A stretch of 64,000 bases of DNA from Litsea cubeba (GCA_012931725.1 CM022948.1:68109622-68173621); one strand, 5' to 3'. Shown: positions 10,052 through 20,110, counted from the stretch's first letter. Notes: generated from the sequence alone by a model not told the origin. Translations and numbers: made by a program.

Positions 10052-11645
10052 GGAGATCCCTCTGGCTCTTCACCAGGGGCCTGTGCCGGGCATCTGGCGC
10101 GAGGGCCGTGATGCGCCTGCCGCACGCGATGGAGATCCCACTGGCTCTTCACCAGGGGCCTGTGCCGGGCACCCGGCGCGTGGCCGAGATGCGCCTGCCG
10201 CACGCAATGGAGATCCCACTGGCTTGTCACCAGGGGCCTGTGCCGGGCATCGGGCGCGAGGGCCGAGATGCGCCTGCCGCACGCAATGGAGATCCCACTG
10301 GCTCTTCACCAGGGGCCTGTGCCGGGCATCTGGCGCGAGGGCCGAGATGCGCCTGCCGCACGCAATGGAGATCCCACTGGCTCTTCACCAGGGGCCTGTG
10401 CCGGGCATCTGGCGCGTGGCCGAGATGCGCCTGCCGCACGCAATGGAGATCCCACTGGCTCTTCACCAGGGGCCTGTGCCGGGCATCTGGCGCGAGGCCG
10501 AGATGCGCCTGCCGCACGCAATGGAGATCCCACTGGCTCTTCACCAGGGGCCTGTGCCGGGCATCTGGCGCGTGGCCGAGATGCGCCTGCCGCACGCAAT
10601 GGAGATCCCACTGGCTCTTCACCAGGGGCCTGTGCCGGGCATCTGGCGCGTGGCCGAGATGCGCCTGCCGCACGCAATGGAGATCCCACTGGCTCTTCAC
10701 CAGGGGCCTGTGCCGGGCATCTGGCGCGAGGCCGAGATGCGCCTGCCGCACGCAATGGAGATCCCACTGGCTCTTCACCAGGGGCCTGTGCCGGGCATCT
10801 GGCGCGTGGCCGAGATGCGCCTGCCGCACGCAATGGAGATCCCACTGGCTCTTCACCAGGGGCCTGTGCCGGGCATCTGGCGCGAGGCCGAGATGCGCCT
10901 GCCGCACGCAATGGAGATCCCACTGGCTCTTCACCAGGGGCCTGTGCCGGGCATCTGGCGCGAGGGCCGAGATGCGCCTGCCGCACGCAATGGAGATCCC
11001 ACTGGCTCTTCACCAGGGGCCTGTGCCGGGCATCTGGCGCGTGGCCGAGATGCGCCTGCCGCACGCAATGGAGATCCCACTGGCTCTTCACCAGGGGCCT
11101 GTGCCGGGCATCTGGCGCGAGGCCGAGATGCGCCTGCCGCACGCAATGGAGATCCCACTGGCTCTTCACCAGGGGCCTGTGCCGGGCATCTGGCGCGTGG
11201 CCGAGATGCGCCTGCCGCACGCAATGGAGATCCCACTGGCTCTTCACCAGGGGCCTGTGCCGGGCATCTGGCGCGTGGCCGAGATGCGCCTGCCGCACGC
11301 AATGGAGATCCCACTGGCTCTTCACCAGGGGCCTGTGCCGGGCATCTGGCGCGAGGCCGAGATGCGCCTGCCGCACGCAATGGAGATCCCACTGGCTTTT
11401 CACCAGGGGCCTGTGCCGGGCATCTGGCGCGTGGCCGAGATGCGCCTGCCGCACGCAATGGAGATCCCACTGGCTCTTCACCAGGGGCCTGTGCCGGGCA
11501 TCTGGCGCGAGGCCGAGATGCGCCTGCCGCACGCAATGGAGATCCCACTGGCTCTTCACCAGGGGCCTGTGCCGGGCATCTGGCGCGAGGCCGAGATGCG
11601 CCTGCCGCACGCAATGAAGATCCCACTGGCTTGTCACCAGGGGTA
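10052..11645. repeat. 78-bp minisatellite, about 20 copies with higher-order period
   Basis: Unit starts (GGAGATCCC) occur at 10052, 10131, 10209, 10288, 10367, then every 78 bp to 10913, at 10992, then every 78 bp to 11616. Units are 78 or 79 bp and almost identical. They differ mainly at one spot: GCGTGGCC, GCGAGGCC or GCGAGGGCC. The variant order from 10288 to 10912 repeats exactly from 10913 to 11537, so an 8-unit, 625-bp block has been duplicated. Because 78 is a multiple of 3, long open frames appear on both strands; they are a by-product of the repeat and not evidence for a protein. Confidence 0.93.
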
Positions 11646-11888
11646 CGAAGCTCTGGACGACTAGTGGCGGCAGAGGACCGTGCGATCAAGGCTGACAGCA
11701 GAGGACCGTGCCGTCATGACGGTAGAGGGTCGTACGATCGAAGCCGACAGTAGAGGGTCGTACCGACGTCGTCGCAGCTGACGGCGCCATCGAAGCTGAC
11801 AGTAGAGGACCGTGCCGCCAGAAATGACGGTAGAGGGTCGTGCGATCAAAGCTGACGGGCGGTCGAAGCTGAAAGATGATAGGAGGCT
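11640..11888. repeat. Short degenerate repeats between minisatellite and gag
   Basis: The motif GTAGAGGGTCGT or GCAGAGGACCGT followed by GATCAAAGCTGAC recurs about five times at a 30-60-bp spacing. This is non-coding filler inside the retrotransposon where pol would be expected. Confidence 0.65.
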
Positions 11889-12920
11889 TCAGCAGCCCCC
11901 CGAGCTGGAGGAGACTTCTGTCATGGAGGCGTCCACCGAGATGGACGGAACGGCGGAGCTGGAGGCATTTGCCGAGATGGAGGCGTCCGCCGAGATGGAG
12001 GCGTCCGCCGAGATGGACGCTGCCTGTTGACTGTTGTTGAAATGCTTCTGGGCTCGGGCTTCGTCCGCTTCTTGCCTGACGAACTGGTTTACCCTGGTCA
12101 TCAGTGCTGCCATAGTGACCACGGGATGCATGACCAGGTCCCTTCGAAGCTCGTTGCCTGGCAGGAGGGCTTGTTGGAAAGACAGGATCGCTATTGCATC
12201 TGTAGTATCCTCGATCTGGCTGTAGACAGTCCAGAACCTTTTGGCGAACTGCGTGACGTTCTCGGTCTGCTTCATTCTGAGGGCCATCAGGTCGGCGGCC
12301 GACCTGGGGACGACCCTATGAGCTTGGAACTTCGTCATGAAGGAATTCCGGAGCTGCTGCCAACTGTTGATTGATCCTTGGGGGAGTGCGCAGAACCACT
12401 TCAGGGGGAGGTCCCCGAGGCTGGAGGAGAAGACTCTGCAGTTCAGGTGGCCTGCATCGCCCCACACCGACATTCTCTGAGTGAAGTGCCGGAGGTGTGC
12501 TGCTGGATCCGAGGTTCCATCGTAAACGATGAACCTCGGGACTTTGAAATCTTCGGGGAGGGGGAAGCTCCTGATCTCTGGAGAGAGGGGAGATGTGCCG
12601 AGATCGTCAGAGTTCGGCCGAACTCGAGCGAAACCGGCAGCCTCCAAGTTTTGTCGTACTGCTTGCTCGATGCGTTGATCAAGCCACTTTCTGGTGTCGT
12701 GGTTGTTGCCCGGAGCTTGGTTGCTTTTGTTGTCCTTCAGGGTGCGCTTTTTGGAAGGTGGGGTCGAGGTCGAACCCCTAGAGGATGAACCCGACTGAGT
12801 ACCCTGCTGTTGGACGCTCGCTGGATTAGATCTTGCTCCTGATCTTTCCCGGTGGGGGACCGTCGGCAGCTGTGCCGACAGTGTCAGCGGTTCCTTTCCC
12901 TTTCTGGTTCTTCGAGGCAT
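11889..12920 (-). CDS. Gag polyprotein of the TR-GAG element
   Basis: This 343-aa ORF has its likely start at ATG 12920 (MPRRTRKGKE); the open frame extends 21 codons upstream across the LTR border. After a basic, Ser/Pro-rich N-terminus (residues about 1-120) it carries a retrotransposon Gag capsid domain: FKVPRFIVYDGTSDPAAHLR, the LPLKWFCALPQGSINSWQQL segment, then FQAHRVVPRSAADLMALRMK and FQQALLPGNE. This is the Retrotrans_gag pattern of plant Ty3/Gypsy. It forms virus-like particles for reverse transcription. No CCHC zinc knuckle is seen. The C-terminus is a degenerate repeat of ASISADAS units ending SSSSGGC. There is no pol frame downstream. The frame is intact, in line with a recent insertion. 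Confidence 0.88.
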   Translation of the reverse strand: MPRRTRKGKEPLTLSAQLPTVPHRERSGARSNPASVQQQGTQSGSSSRGSTSTPPSKKRTLKDNKSNQAPGNNHDTRKWLDQRIEQAVRQNLEAAGFARVRPNSDDLGTSPLSPEIRSFPLPEDFKVPRFIVYDGTSDPAAHLRHFTQRMSVWGDAGHLNCRVFSSSLGDLPLKWFCALPQGSINSWQQLRNSFMTKFQAHRVVPRSAADLMALRMKQTENVTQFAKRFWTVYSQIEDTTDAIAILSFQQALLPGNELRRDLVMHPVVTMAALMTRVNQFVRQEADEARAQKHFNNSQQAASISADASISADASISANASSSAVPSISVDASMTEVSSSSGGC

Positions 12921-12951
12921 GGCGTTTGGGAAGATGGCTTTTTGTAGCGTT

Positions 12952-12968
12952 CCCCACAGACGGCGCCA
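12952..12968 (-). promoter_or_regulatory. Retrotransposon primer-binding site
   Basis: Two bases inside the 5' LTR, the minus strand reads TGGCGCCGTCTGTGGGG. This is the TGGCGCC-type site found in many plant Gypsy elements and primes minus-strand DNA synthesis from a host tRNA. Confidence 0.7.
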
Positions 12969-12970
12969 AT

Positions 12971-13754
12971 TGTAAGTGCACAAAAATTCACGAACCCGGT
13001 GAGGGTGGTGTTCTTGCGACTCACTGAGGAGGACGAAGGCTGAGGCTCCCCGTCACCTCGTTGATGATGGAAGGACCGATGCCTGAGAACCTGGAAGAGG
13101 GAGAAGAAACAGGTCAGAGGACCCTGGCTAGAAACAGGTCAGAGGACCCTGGCTGTGGGCAGCGCAGGGCTCTCCGATGCCTAAGTCAGTGTCTGTACTG
13201 GACAGTAGGAGGAGATTTTGGGAGAGGAGGTGATACCAGTGGTTCTCTCGGACGGGGGAGAGAGTCCCTTTGCTGTTCTGGATTGGCCCCTTTTATAGAG
13301 GAGGAGAGGAGACAAGGAGGTGACCCTGTCAGGGAGCTATCCCATCGTGACATGTCGTGTCGCATCGGGCCATACCCTGGCATCTGTGGACGCCGCTCTG
13401 TCAGAGGACGTGGGCGGCATGGGAGGCTCTGTCAGAGAGCGTGGGCGTGCCCTTGTCCTGTCGCACGTGCTGTTGCGTGCGGGAGTGTCCATGGGAGGAT
13501 AGCTGTCAGGCCCTGCCTTGGCTAGCCCTGGCACCCTGACCGAGGTCAGGGTGTGATGCTGAGGTCGGAGAGCCGAGGGCGGAAGCCGAGGGCGGGAAGC
13601 CGAGGTGAGGCTTTTGCCGAAGTGGGAGCACTTGGCCGAGCAGGCGGAGCGCGGAGGTTTGAGATGAGCTTTGCCGAGGTGGATTAGCCGGCGCGGCAGC
13701 ACGGGATGGAGAATCAGGCCAGTTATCCGGTGAGCTAGGAAATATCCCCACACA
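12971..13754 (-). repeat. 5' LTR (784 bp)
   Basis: On the minus strand it begins TGTGTGGGGATATTTCC and ends TTTTTGTGCACTTACA. A TATAAAA box lies at 13297-13291. It differs from the 3' LTR by a 25-bp tandem duplication (unit AGAAACAGGTCAGAGGACCC plus TGGCT, around 13105-13154) and by single bases near 13195 and 13568. Confidence 0.92.
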
Positions 13755-14209
13755 ACACCAACAACAGTGAAATTGAACAGAATCACCACATAAGTAACAC
13801 AATCAATTGAAATCCCAAAATCACTGATCAAGAAAAGGAAAATCTCACCACCCATGAAGCCCAGAACCATAAAAGCAGAGAAGCCCATGTAGAATTTGAG
13901 GAACTTGATGCACCTGAAGTAGAAGAGGAGGACCAGGAGGAAGGTGGTGGCAGTGATAATGGCTACAAAGATGAGAGAGTTCAAAAGGGCACCTGTCAAT
14001 TTGCTCCATATGGAATCTGAGGACTTCTCACTGTATGCTATGGTGGCTATGGATGACATGGATGATGATGAGGAAGAAGAAGAGGGGGAATTGAGAGTGG
14101 TGACAAGAAGAACTACAAGGAACATGCATGTGGAGACTGGGGTTATGATTCTGATGATCTCTTCACCAAGAGAGTCAAGAATGGTGATGGGTTTTGGGGA
14201 TTCATCCAT
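13755..14209 (-). CDS. Presenilin, N-terminal coding block
   Basis: It starts at ATG 14209 in a strong context (CCATGG). The first residues are MDESPKPITILDSLGEEIIR, and the IxDSLGEEI stretch is typical of plant presenilins. Hydrophobic segments lie at about residues 20-42, 74-97, 105-127 and 132-150, split by a serine-rich loop (eight consecutive Ser). The block ends at the retrotransposon junction. In the present allele the frame runs on into the 5' LTR for about 140 codons and stops at 13337, so a transcript from the native promoter would encode a 290-aa truncated chimera lacking both catalytic aspartates. Confidence 0.85.
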
Positions 14210-14287
14210 GGGGATTTTGGGGTGGTTGGGAATTTGGGATTGGAAGATGGGAGGTGTGTGATCTTTGATTGAATGGGTGGGTGGGTT

Positions 14288-14475
14288 TTTAACTTAGCCC
14301 AAGTGGTACCAGGTTTCACGCCCAAAACTATAAGAGACTGAGACGTCGCGGGTTCGATTCTTGGAGAGGCCACTCTACGGAGCCAAACGCATGATTAAGG
14401 GCACCCTCCGGGAAATAAGCCCCCCAAAGTGTACACAGATGCGCCCGAGTGGTCTACCACTCTGTGAGGGGAGGG
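14288..14475 (+). mobile_element. tRNA-derived SINE-like sequence
   Basis: TAGCCCAAGTGG fits the pol III A box and GGTTCGATTC (about 14351) fits the B box, at tRNA-like spacing of about 50 bp. It lies right upstream of the presenilin start, in the opposite orientation. The 3' end and target duplication could not be fixed. Confidence 0.5.
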
Positions 14476-14499
14476 CAACCCCCTAACCCCCTTACAAAA

Positions 14500-16594
14500 G
14501 GGAAAACCGCACTGTACCTACCTAGACTTTGGCCGTTTTGCAGAGTACCCCCTATACTTTGGTATTTCGGACTAAACCTACCTGTAGTTTTAGTTGACTT
14601 GCAAAATGAACGGAAACTGTTAGTATTAACGGTGTATGTCGTATAAAACGCCTCTAGTGCATTCTGGGGCCAAATTATCATCCCAAAAGTACATATTTGC
14701 CCTTGAACCAAGGCTATAAAAAAAGAAAGGCACAATGGCAGAATTGGAAACTCAATCCTCTGTTTCTCATTTTGTTTGCCTTGCCTGAGATGAAACCGAC
14801 CGTCGATCGCCTTTCAACTGTTTGAAAACATTTCCTGAGTAACTATTTTAGGTCTTTGAGTGGGCATTGTCCTCCGATTATATTTAGACGAAAATCTGAT
14901 TGATTGAAATTTGGCAAAATTGTAACACTTGTGGTGTATGATGAGTAGACTGGATCAAGCAGCAATAAGAATAGGTGGCTAGTACTGTGTTGGGATGGTG
15001 CTCTTGCTGGGGTCTAGAGCTTTTCAGTCTTCTGGCTCGGAAGAAAATCTTTCTATTGTTTCCATGCCATTTATTATGCCTGCCGTAGGAAAGCAAGAAT
15101 AAACCATGAGGATAACATGAGAATCTGAGAAGGCAATCCGGACTTGAGCACCAAATTCCAGAAACAAGTAGGCTTTGTAATTTAATCAGAAGAACGTTCA
15201 CTTGTAGCAGCATGACATGGGAGACATGAAGAAAGTTCTATTTACATGATTTACATGTGCTAAGTCAATATAGCTTGGTCCCTCTAACAACAATCCTAGC
15301 CACTAGATGTATATAATAAAATGTAACAAATAACAACCAGTCATCATTCATGACTACTGTTGATGTAAGCTGTGTTAGGAGGTCTAGTTGTTCACTTCAA
15401 AGTCCCGTGGCCATGGGATCAAACTCATTGGAGGGAAGCAACATGTGCAGTCCGCTTGGCATGGCAGTGGTCGCTCCCAATTGCTCTTTGGAGAGGAGAA
15501 CTGATATTTCATCAAGTCCGGGCAAGGAGCAACTGCATCTTTGAGTGGGCCCCAGCACTCCACTGTGTTGAATTATGGGAGATCGGAATGGAAGTAGACC
15601 CAAACAAGTGCCTCCTCCAGTTCTGGGTAATTGATGAAGAGATTCTCATCTCCATGAACAAAGGCCTTCAAGACCTGATTATTATATCATACAAAGCATG
15701 CACTGTTAGATCAATAACTAGAATAATAACACCTCCACTTTGATCTAGTAAATACAAGACTCTGTTCTAGTGGGGCCATCATGGAATCAACAATACCTTG
15801 CTGAAGAACAAACTGAAAATAACATTTAATAGTCCACAAAATAGGGGATCGGACGGTCATGAAGATCACAAGTGAAATTAGTCGCGAATGATTTCCATCC
15901 ACTGACCCACGACTGACCAAACCACAAATTAACCATCCACGACTGGCCAAACCGCAAATTAAGGCAACACTAACCTACCGTCAATCTCTGGAATGACACA
16001 AATCGCAAAAAATGCCTTTCTGTTGGCATTTGGCAGCACAAAACTTCCGTCAAGATTTGGAAAACACAAACCGCGTTTCAACTGTGGGCATTTGGCAGCA
16101 CGACCGGATCGAGATCATAGCCAACGACCAATGTATGCTTCACCGATTCTGCCATGCGCCTCACAGCCAGAATTTTTTTTCTCCATCAGTCTATTGGCCG
16201 CCATGAATCAGATCTGTCCGCCTCACAGCCAGATGCCGCCAAGAATCAGATCTGTTCTTTGTTTTAGATCTGGTTTTGTTTTTCTCTATTTTCAAGTGTT
16301 TGGATTTGAATCTGCATGCTTCTTTCCAGAAAATGTAAACCCTAACCGCAAGATCGCACAAAATTGCCAGACCATGTGAACCCTAATAGCAAGAGCAAAA
16401 TGGGAAAATGAACGAAACACGCGAGTAGAGACCTTATACATGGAAGGGTAATTTCGTCATTTCATATATTCCGTTACGGCCATTTGTATTTGCATGTCAA
16501 CTAAAACTAAAAGTAGGTTTAGTCCGAAATACCAAAATACAGGGACTACTCTGCAAAAATACCAAAGTACTGGTAGGTATAGTGCTTTTTTCCC
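14500..16594. mobile_element. 2.1-kb element with ~100-bp terminal inverted repeats (Mutator-like)
   Basis: The left end (GGGAAAACCGCACTGTACCT, then TACTTTGGTATTTCGGACTA and AACCTAC...TTTAGTTGAC) is matched in inverse orientation at the right end (GTCAACTAAAACTAAAAGTA, then GTTTAGTCCGAAATACCAAA, ending TTTTTTCCC). The inverted repeats are at least 100 bp at roughly 80-85% identity. The interior has no transposase I can recognise; its longest frame (15372-15743) is unassigned. Long TIRs suggest a non-autonomous Mutator-like element. A 9-bp target duplication was looked for and not found. Confidence 0.65.
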
Positions 16595-16599
16595 TTTTA

Positions 16600-18039
16600 A
16601 CTTTTTAACATAGAAATGGGATCTGCAACGAAGAACAGATAGGTGGCGGCCAGAATGGAAAACAGATTCGCTCGTGAAAGTGTAAGGTTTGCTCGGGCTG
16701 TTTCATCCTAAAAGATAGGGGCCCATTATTAGGATATGGAGACATTAGGGCTGTGAAATGTGAATACTGCCCTTTGATGGATGGGGAGCATGACCTGGCT
16801 CTAAATTTTATTTTATTTTATTTTTTTTAAGGAAAAGTCCTAGAGGCAAACTTAGAAACTTTTAGGAAGGCCCTAAAATTTAAGGGCAAGACTTGGACAT
16901 GCTACTGGGCCTTGGCCCTAATTCTTCTATTTTTCTTTATTTTGTTTGTTTATGTACTTAAATACCATTGTAACAGTTAGTTAATGGAAATAAAATAGGA
17001 TATGAATATGGGTCAAAAATCCATATTTGCATACTTGGTTCATTTTATCTTTATTTAATTATTTAAGTTATTGAGTGTTGTATGATTGCTTTTTTCTTTC
17101 TATTGGTGTTGTTGCTTTTTATTTAAGATTTTTATATTATTTTTATATTTTCTTGCTAGTGTGCAAGGGGGTGTGCTCTTGTTTTGTTATTAAGGACTTA
17201 CTCTTTTTTTTTTTTTTTCCTGAGTAGAGGGATTTGAGATGACAGCCAATTCATAAAATTAGTATTTGTAGGAACACCCCATATCATTTTAATTATTGTA
17301 ACTCCTAATGTTTTAGAGTCTAAATTAATAGTGATTTTTTTTAAGTGCATTTGTTTTTGTTATTGGATTTCGACATAATTAATAGTCAAATCAATATTAA
17401 ATTAAAAATATTATTAATTCATAAAAGGTAGGTAAACTTAAATAGTTTAGATTTCATAAATATAACACCCTGTTGTATAAAGTAAAGAGGGCAGAAAAAA
17501 AAAATCTTAAATTGAGATGATTGGGTATGAGAATGTGTAAAATAGAACATACTCTTTAACATTTTTTCTTCTTTGATAAAATAAAGAAAATCATACATTT
17601 AAGACCCCAGTCACCAAAGTGCATACAACATTATTTGATTAAAAAAAAAAGGCTTTATAAGACAACCTTTATTCTTCAATCATTTTCTTAGTAGCCCTTT
17701 CACAAGAGATATTAGACAAAATCATGCTTGGTTGACACTCAATGCATTGCTACAGTCTACAATAGTATTGAAGATTGATTTTTTTTTTTTTTTTTTTTTT
17801 TGTTTTAAGGCCCTAAGCCTTATCATGACCATCAAGGGTAGAGTATCCGAGCTCAGCCTTATATTTATTGACGGCAGGGTAATGACAACCCCGGGCTTGA
17901 CCCTTTCACAGCCCTAGTTAAGTGTCCAAAAGCATTGTTGGGTTGATGTTGATGCCCAACAACAATAGGTAACTTTTGGCAGTTGGATTTTTACACACTT
18001 TTTAATTAAATGTCCAATCTTATAATAGTGGGATGACTT
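16600..18039. other. AT-rich intergenic stretch, possible decayed hAT element
   Basis: No gene is seen. TTAGGGCTGTGAAA near 16747 is matched in inverse by TTTCACAGCCCTAGTT near 17905, so a decayed hAT-type element of about 1.2 kb may fill most of the stretch. The flanks show no matching 8-bp duplication. Several T-runs are present (17207, 17768). Confidence 0.35.
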
Positions 18040-18042
18040 TAA

Positions 18043-18415
18043 CACTATGTTTGGAAAGGAGGGAAAATGAGAGGAAGGAAAAAAAGAGGGAAAAATGGAA
18101 AATACGGGCGTTTGGGAAGGGGGGAGGGAAAAATGGGGGGGAAAATGTGTGGGGTCCACTCAAAAAATTTTCCCTCAAAACCGAGGGGAAAATGAGAGGC
18201 AAAGATGGGTATTTGTGTGTAAATTACTGAAATGCCCCTTTTTACACTATCTTTCCAAATTCATTTTCCCTCCCCTCTCCTACTTTACCTCTCTATCCAA
18301 ACAAGATAAGGAAAAAATTAATTTTTCCTTCTCTCCTCTTCTCTCCTCTCCTCTCCCCTTCATTTTTCTTCCCCCTTAAATTTTTCCTCTCCCCTCCCCC
18401 TTTCCAAATATAGTG
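18043..18415. mobile_element. Tourist-like MITE (373 bp)
   Basis: It begins CACTATGTTTGGAAAGG and ends CCTTTCCAAATATAGTG, an imperfect inverted repeat, flanked on both sides by TAA (18040-18042 and 18416-18418). The arms are purine-rich then pyrimidine-rich, so the whole element can fold. TAA duplication and length fit PIF/Harbinger-derived MITEs. Confidence 0.75.
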
Positions 18416-18418
18416 TAA

Positions 18419-19045
18419 ATATTACACGTATTTATTTTAGGCAGCTCAGAATTTCTCTTGGTCAAAACTCAGAGGACCGACACAATTTTCGAGCATTGTT
18501 TGTCCCACTGAAAAATAATATACAGCCCCAATGATAAATGATGAGAGAAAAGTAGAAGAAAACAACTTTGACTCAAAAAGTGCGTCCATGTTTGATGGAC
18601 ATGTGTTTGAACTTTGAATCCCTGGTCGACTGCTGTATTACATGACAAGATAGCAAATGGTAACACATGAAATTGTGGTCTTTCTAACCTTGAGCTCGGC
18701 CATCAATAATCAACCAGAAGTTAACCCAAGTATGATTCTAGTTAGGTAGAGACAACGAGAGAGGGTGATCGCAAAAGGCAGGGAGAGAGGAGGAAAAAAC
18801 AGAGTGAAAAAAAAAAAAACCAGGTTATAACCATCTTATATTGTGGGGTTCAGACAGTTAAGGAGATTGTTTTTAAACTTCCACAAATGCTTGTGGAAGC
18901 CCTACGATGCTATATAATGTACTTTCAAGAAAATTTAACTGTGGAGAGTGATTTTTCTAATGCCATCGCATGGCTTTCTAATTGAAAAATCAACCCGTGG
19001 AGATTTTATTTCTTTTTTAATAAAATTCGATAGTTGTTTTCATAC
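18419..19045. other. Intergenic sequence
   Basis: No gene is seen. It is AT-rich, with a short A-run at 18808. Confidence 0.4.
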
Positions 19046-19235
19046 ATCAATGTCCTATTCCATCATGAGCTTAGATCAACCAACTCTTTCACTGATACTT
19101 TAGCCAAATATGAGGTTGTGAGGGTGTCCCTTTGGGAAATTTTCATTATGTAAGTACGGAGGAGGTGGTGTTCAATGCTCTTGCACCTTCCTTTGTAACT
19201 TTCTTTTTTTATTAATAAAAGCTTTTGTTACCAAT
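19046..19235 (+). mobile_element. 3' tail of an L1-type LINE
   Basis: The frame contains STNSFTDTLAKYEVVRVSLW, a decayed form of the RNase H tail NxLADxLAKYG common at the end of plant L1 ORF2. It is followed by a 3' UTR-like CCTTTGTAACTTTC and ATTAATAAAAGC. Only the last ~190 bp are recognisable. Confidence 0.5.
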
Positions 19236-19364
19236 TCTAAAAAAATCCACAAATGCTTTCAAAAGATATTAGCGGATGAAAAATGAATATTTGGTGATGA
19301 AGGAAGGAGAGAGAGAGGGAGTGTATTTGGTTCAATGATCTAAGGCGTTGGATATTACCTTTTG

Positions 19365-19776
19365 GGGCAGGGCTACAATGCAACATAGTCTGGTGCATCC
19401 CCTTTTCAATGCATCATGGGGCTCACCTTTTCAAAATTCGAGCAGTTCATTAGCCCTTTTATCCTATGCAGTGATCATCCTTTAAACTATTTTTCAAATA
19501 TGTAAGATTGCCACCATTTGATTTTTCTGTATTAAAACATGTGATGAACTTCTTATAGTTTTTATGGTTTGGGATAAAATTGGAAGGAGTCCCTCATGTG
19601 TGATTAATCCTATGAGTGGCCCATTGAAATCATTTTTGAGAATCTAGAAACAACTAATATGATGGGTGCTAAACCTAATGAGCAAATCGGGTTTCAAAAA
19701 GGTGGGCCCCACAATGCATTGAAGAAGGAGGATACACCATACTACAATGCAGCAGCAATGTATTGTAGCCTTGCCC
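19365..19776. mobile_element. Mutator-type MITE (412 bp)
   Basis: The left end GGGCAGGGCTACAATGCA pairs with the right end CATTGTAGCCTTGCCC. Similarity continues for about 70 bp into both arms (TGGTGCATCC / GGATACACCA, and CAATGCAT repeated). Flanks TACCTTTTG and TAGCTTTTT match at 7 of 9 positions, in line with a 9-bp Mutator target duplication that has decayed. Confidence 0.65.
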
Positions 19777-19864
19777 TAGCTTTTTAGATTAGAAAATGCC
19801 CATGGTGCTGAGGTCAATGTCCACCATCGTTCTTGAGCAGTCATAATTGTGGTCGAGCCCTCAC

Positions 19865-20110
19865 CCTTACGATAAAAAAATTGTTGTGCCATTTTCTATC
19901 ACCAATTGGTTTTGGGATAAGTGGCAACTCAATGGGGTGTAAGCTACTACAAGTGGTATCAGAGCCTGGTAGGTCGAGTGTTTGAGTCACAGGACACGTA
20001 TTTTACGAGTTGCCTTACCATAAAATCATTGTTGTGCCGTTTTCAATCACCAATTGATTTTGGGATAAGTGGCAGTTCAATAGGGTGGACCAGCACGTTT
20101 GATTGTGTGT
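19865..20110. repeat. Duplicated ~75-bp unit with a tRNA-Met primer-site motif
   Basis: ATTGTTGTGCCATTTTCTAT followed by CACCAATTGGTTTTGGGATA occurs near 19880 and again, slightly changed, near 20028. Between them lies GTGGTATCAGAGCCTGGT, which contains the initiator-tRNA-Met primer site TGGTATCAGAGC of LTR retrotransposons. This looks like a remnant of an LTR-element 5' region. Confidence 0.5.

Larger units (their letters stand above)
9102..13754 (-). mobile_element. Complete LTR retrotransposon with gag only (TR-GAG type)
   Basis: A 4653-bp element flanked by the perfect 5-bp target duplication ACACC (9097-9101 and 13755-13759). It reads on the minus strand, the same direction as presenilin. 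The 5' LTR is 12971-13754 and the 3' LTR is 9102-9860; both run TG...CA. A TGGCGCC-type primer-binding site follows the 5' LTR, then a Ty3/Gypsy-type gag ORF, then short-repeat DNA and a large 78-bp minisatellite, then a G-rich polypurine tract before the 3' LTR. No protease, reverse transcriptase, RNase H or integrase is present, so it is non-autonomous and would need enzymes from a related element. Aligned LTRs differ by two substitutions I could find plus a 25-bp duplication, so the insertion is young. Confidence 0.92.
8106..14209 (-). pseudogene. Presenilin gene interrupted by two insertions
   Basis: Presenilin is the catalytic aspartyl-protease subunit of gamma-secretase, a multi-pass membrane protein of the endomembrane system. 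Three coding blocks on the minus strand fit together: 14209-13755 (TM1 to about TM4), 9096-8853 (TM5, TM6 with the catalytic YD motif) and 8735-8106 (loop, TM7 with GLGD, TM8-9 with PALP). Removing the 4653-bp retrotransposon plus one copy of its ACACC target duplication makes the frame read through ILFNFTVVGVMAVFLPKM without a break. Removing 8736-8852 as a GT-AG intron also keeps frame. The joined reading is about 442 aa, close to plant presenilins. No other stop or frameshift is visible. As it stands the allele cannot make normal protein unless the large insertion is removed by splicing. This could be a young null allele in a heterozygous plant. Confidence 0.9.

Noticed and set aside
10052..11645. 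CRISPR-like array
   Set aside because: Units are contiguous with no unique spacers, no cas genes are near, and the DNA is plant nuclear.
9999..11753. Very long ORFs (up to 584 codons, both strands) over 10.0-11.7 kb
   Set aside because: They result from a 78-bp repeat whose length is a multiple of three. Several frames on both strands stay open, and the repeat lies inside the non-coding part of the gag-only element.
14288..14475. A genuine tRNA gene
   Set aside because: The A and B boxes are present but no complete cloverleaf with paired acceptor arms is evident; a SINE-like unit fits better.
16747..17915. Certain hAT element
   Set aside because: Only about 13 bp of inverted ends are seen and no 8-bp target duplication, so it is noted only as a possibility.
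18033..18379. Lys/Glu-rich and Ser/Pro/Phe-rich ORFs
   Set aside because: They lie within the purine-rich and pyrimidine-rich arms of the Tourist-like MITE.
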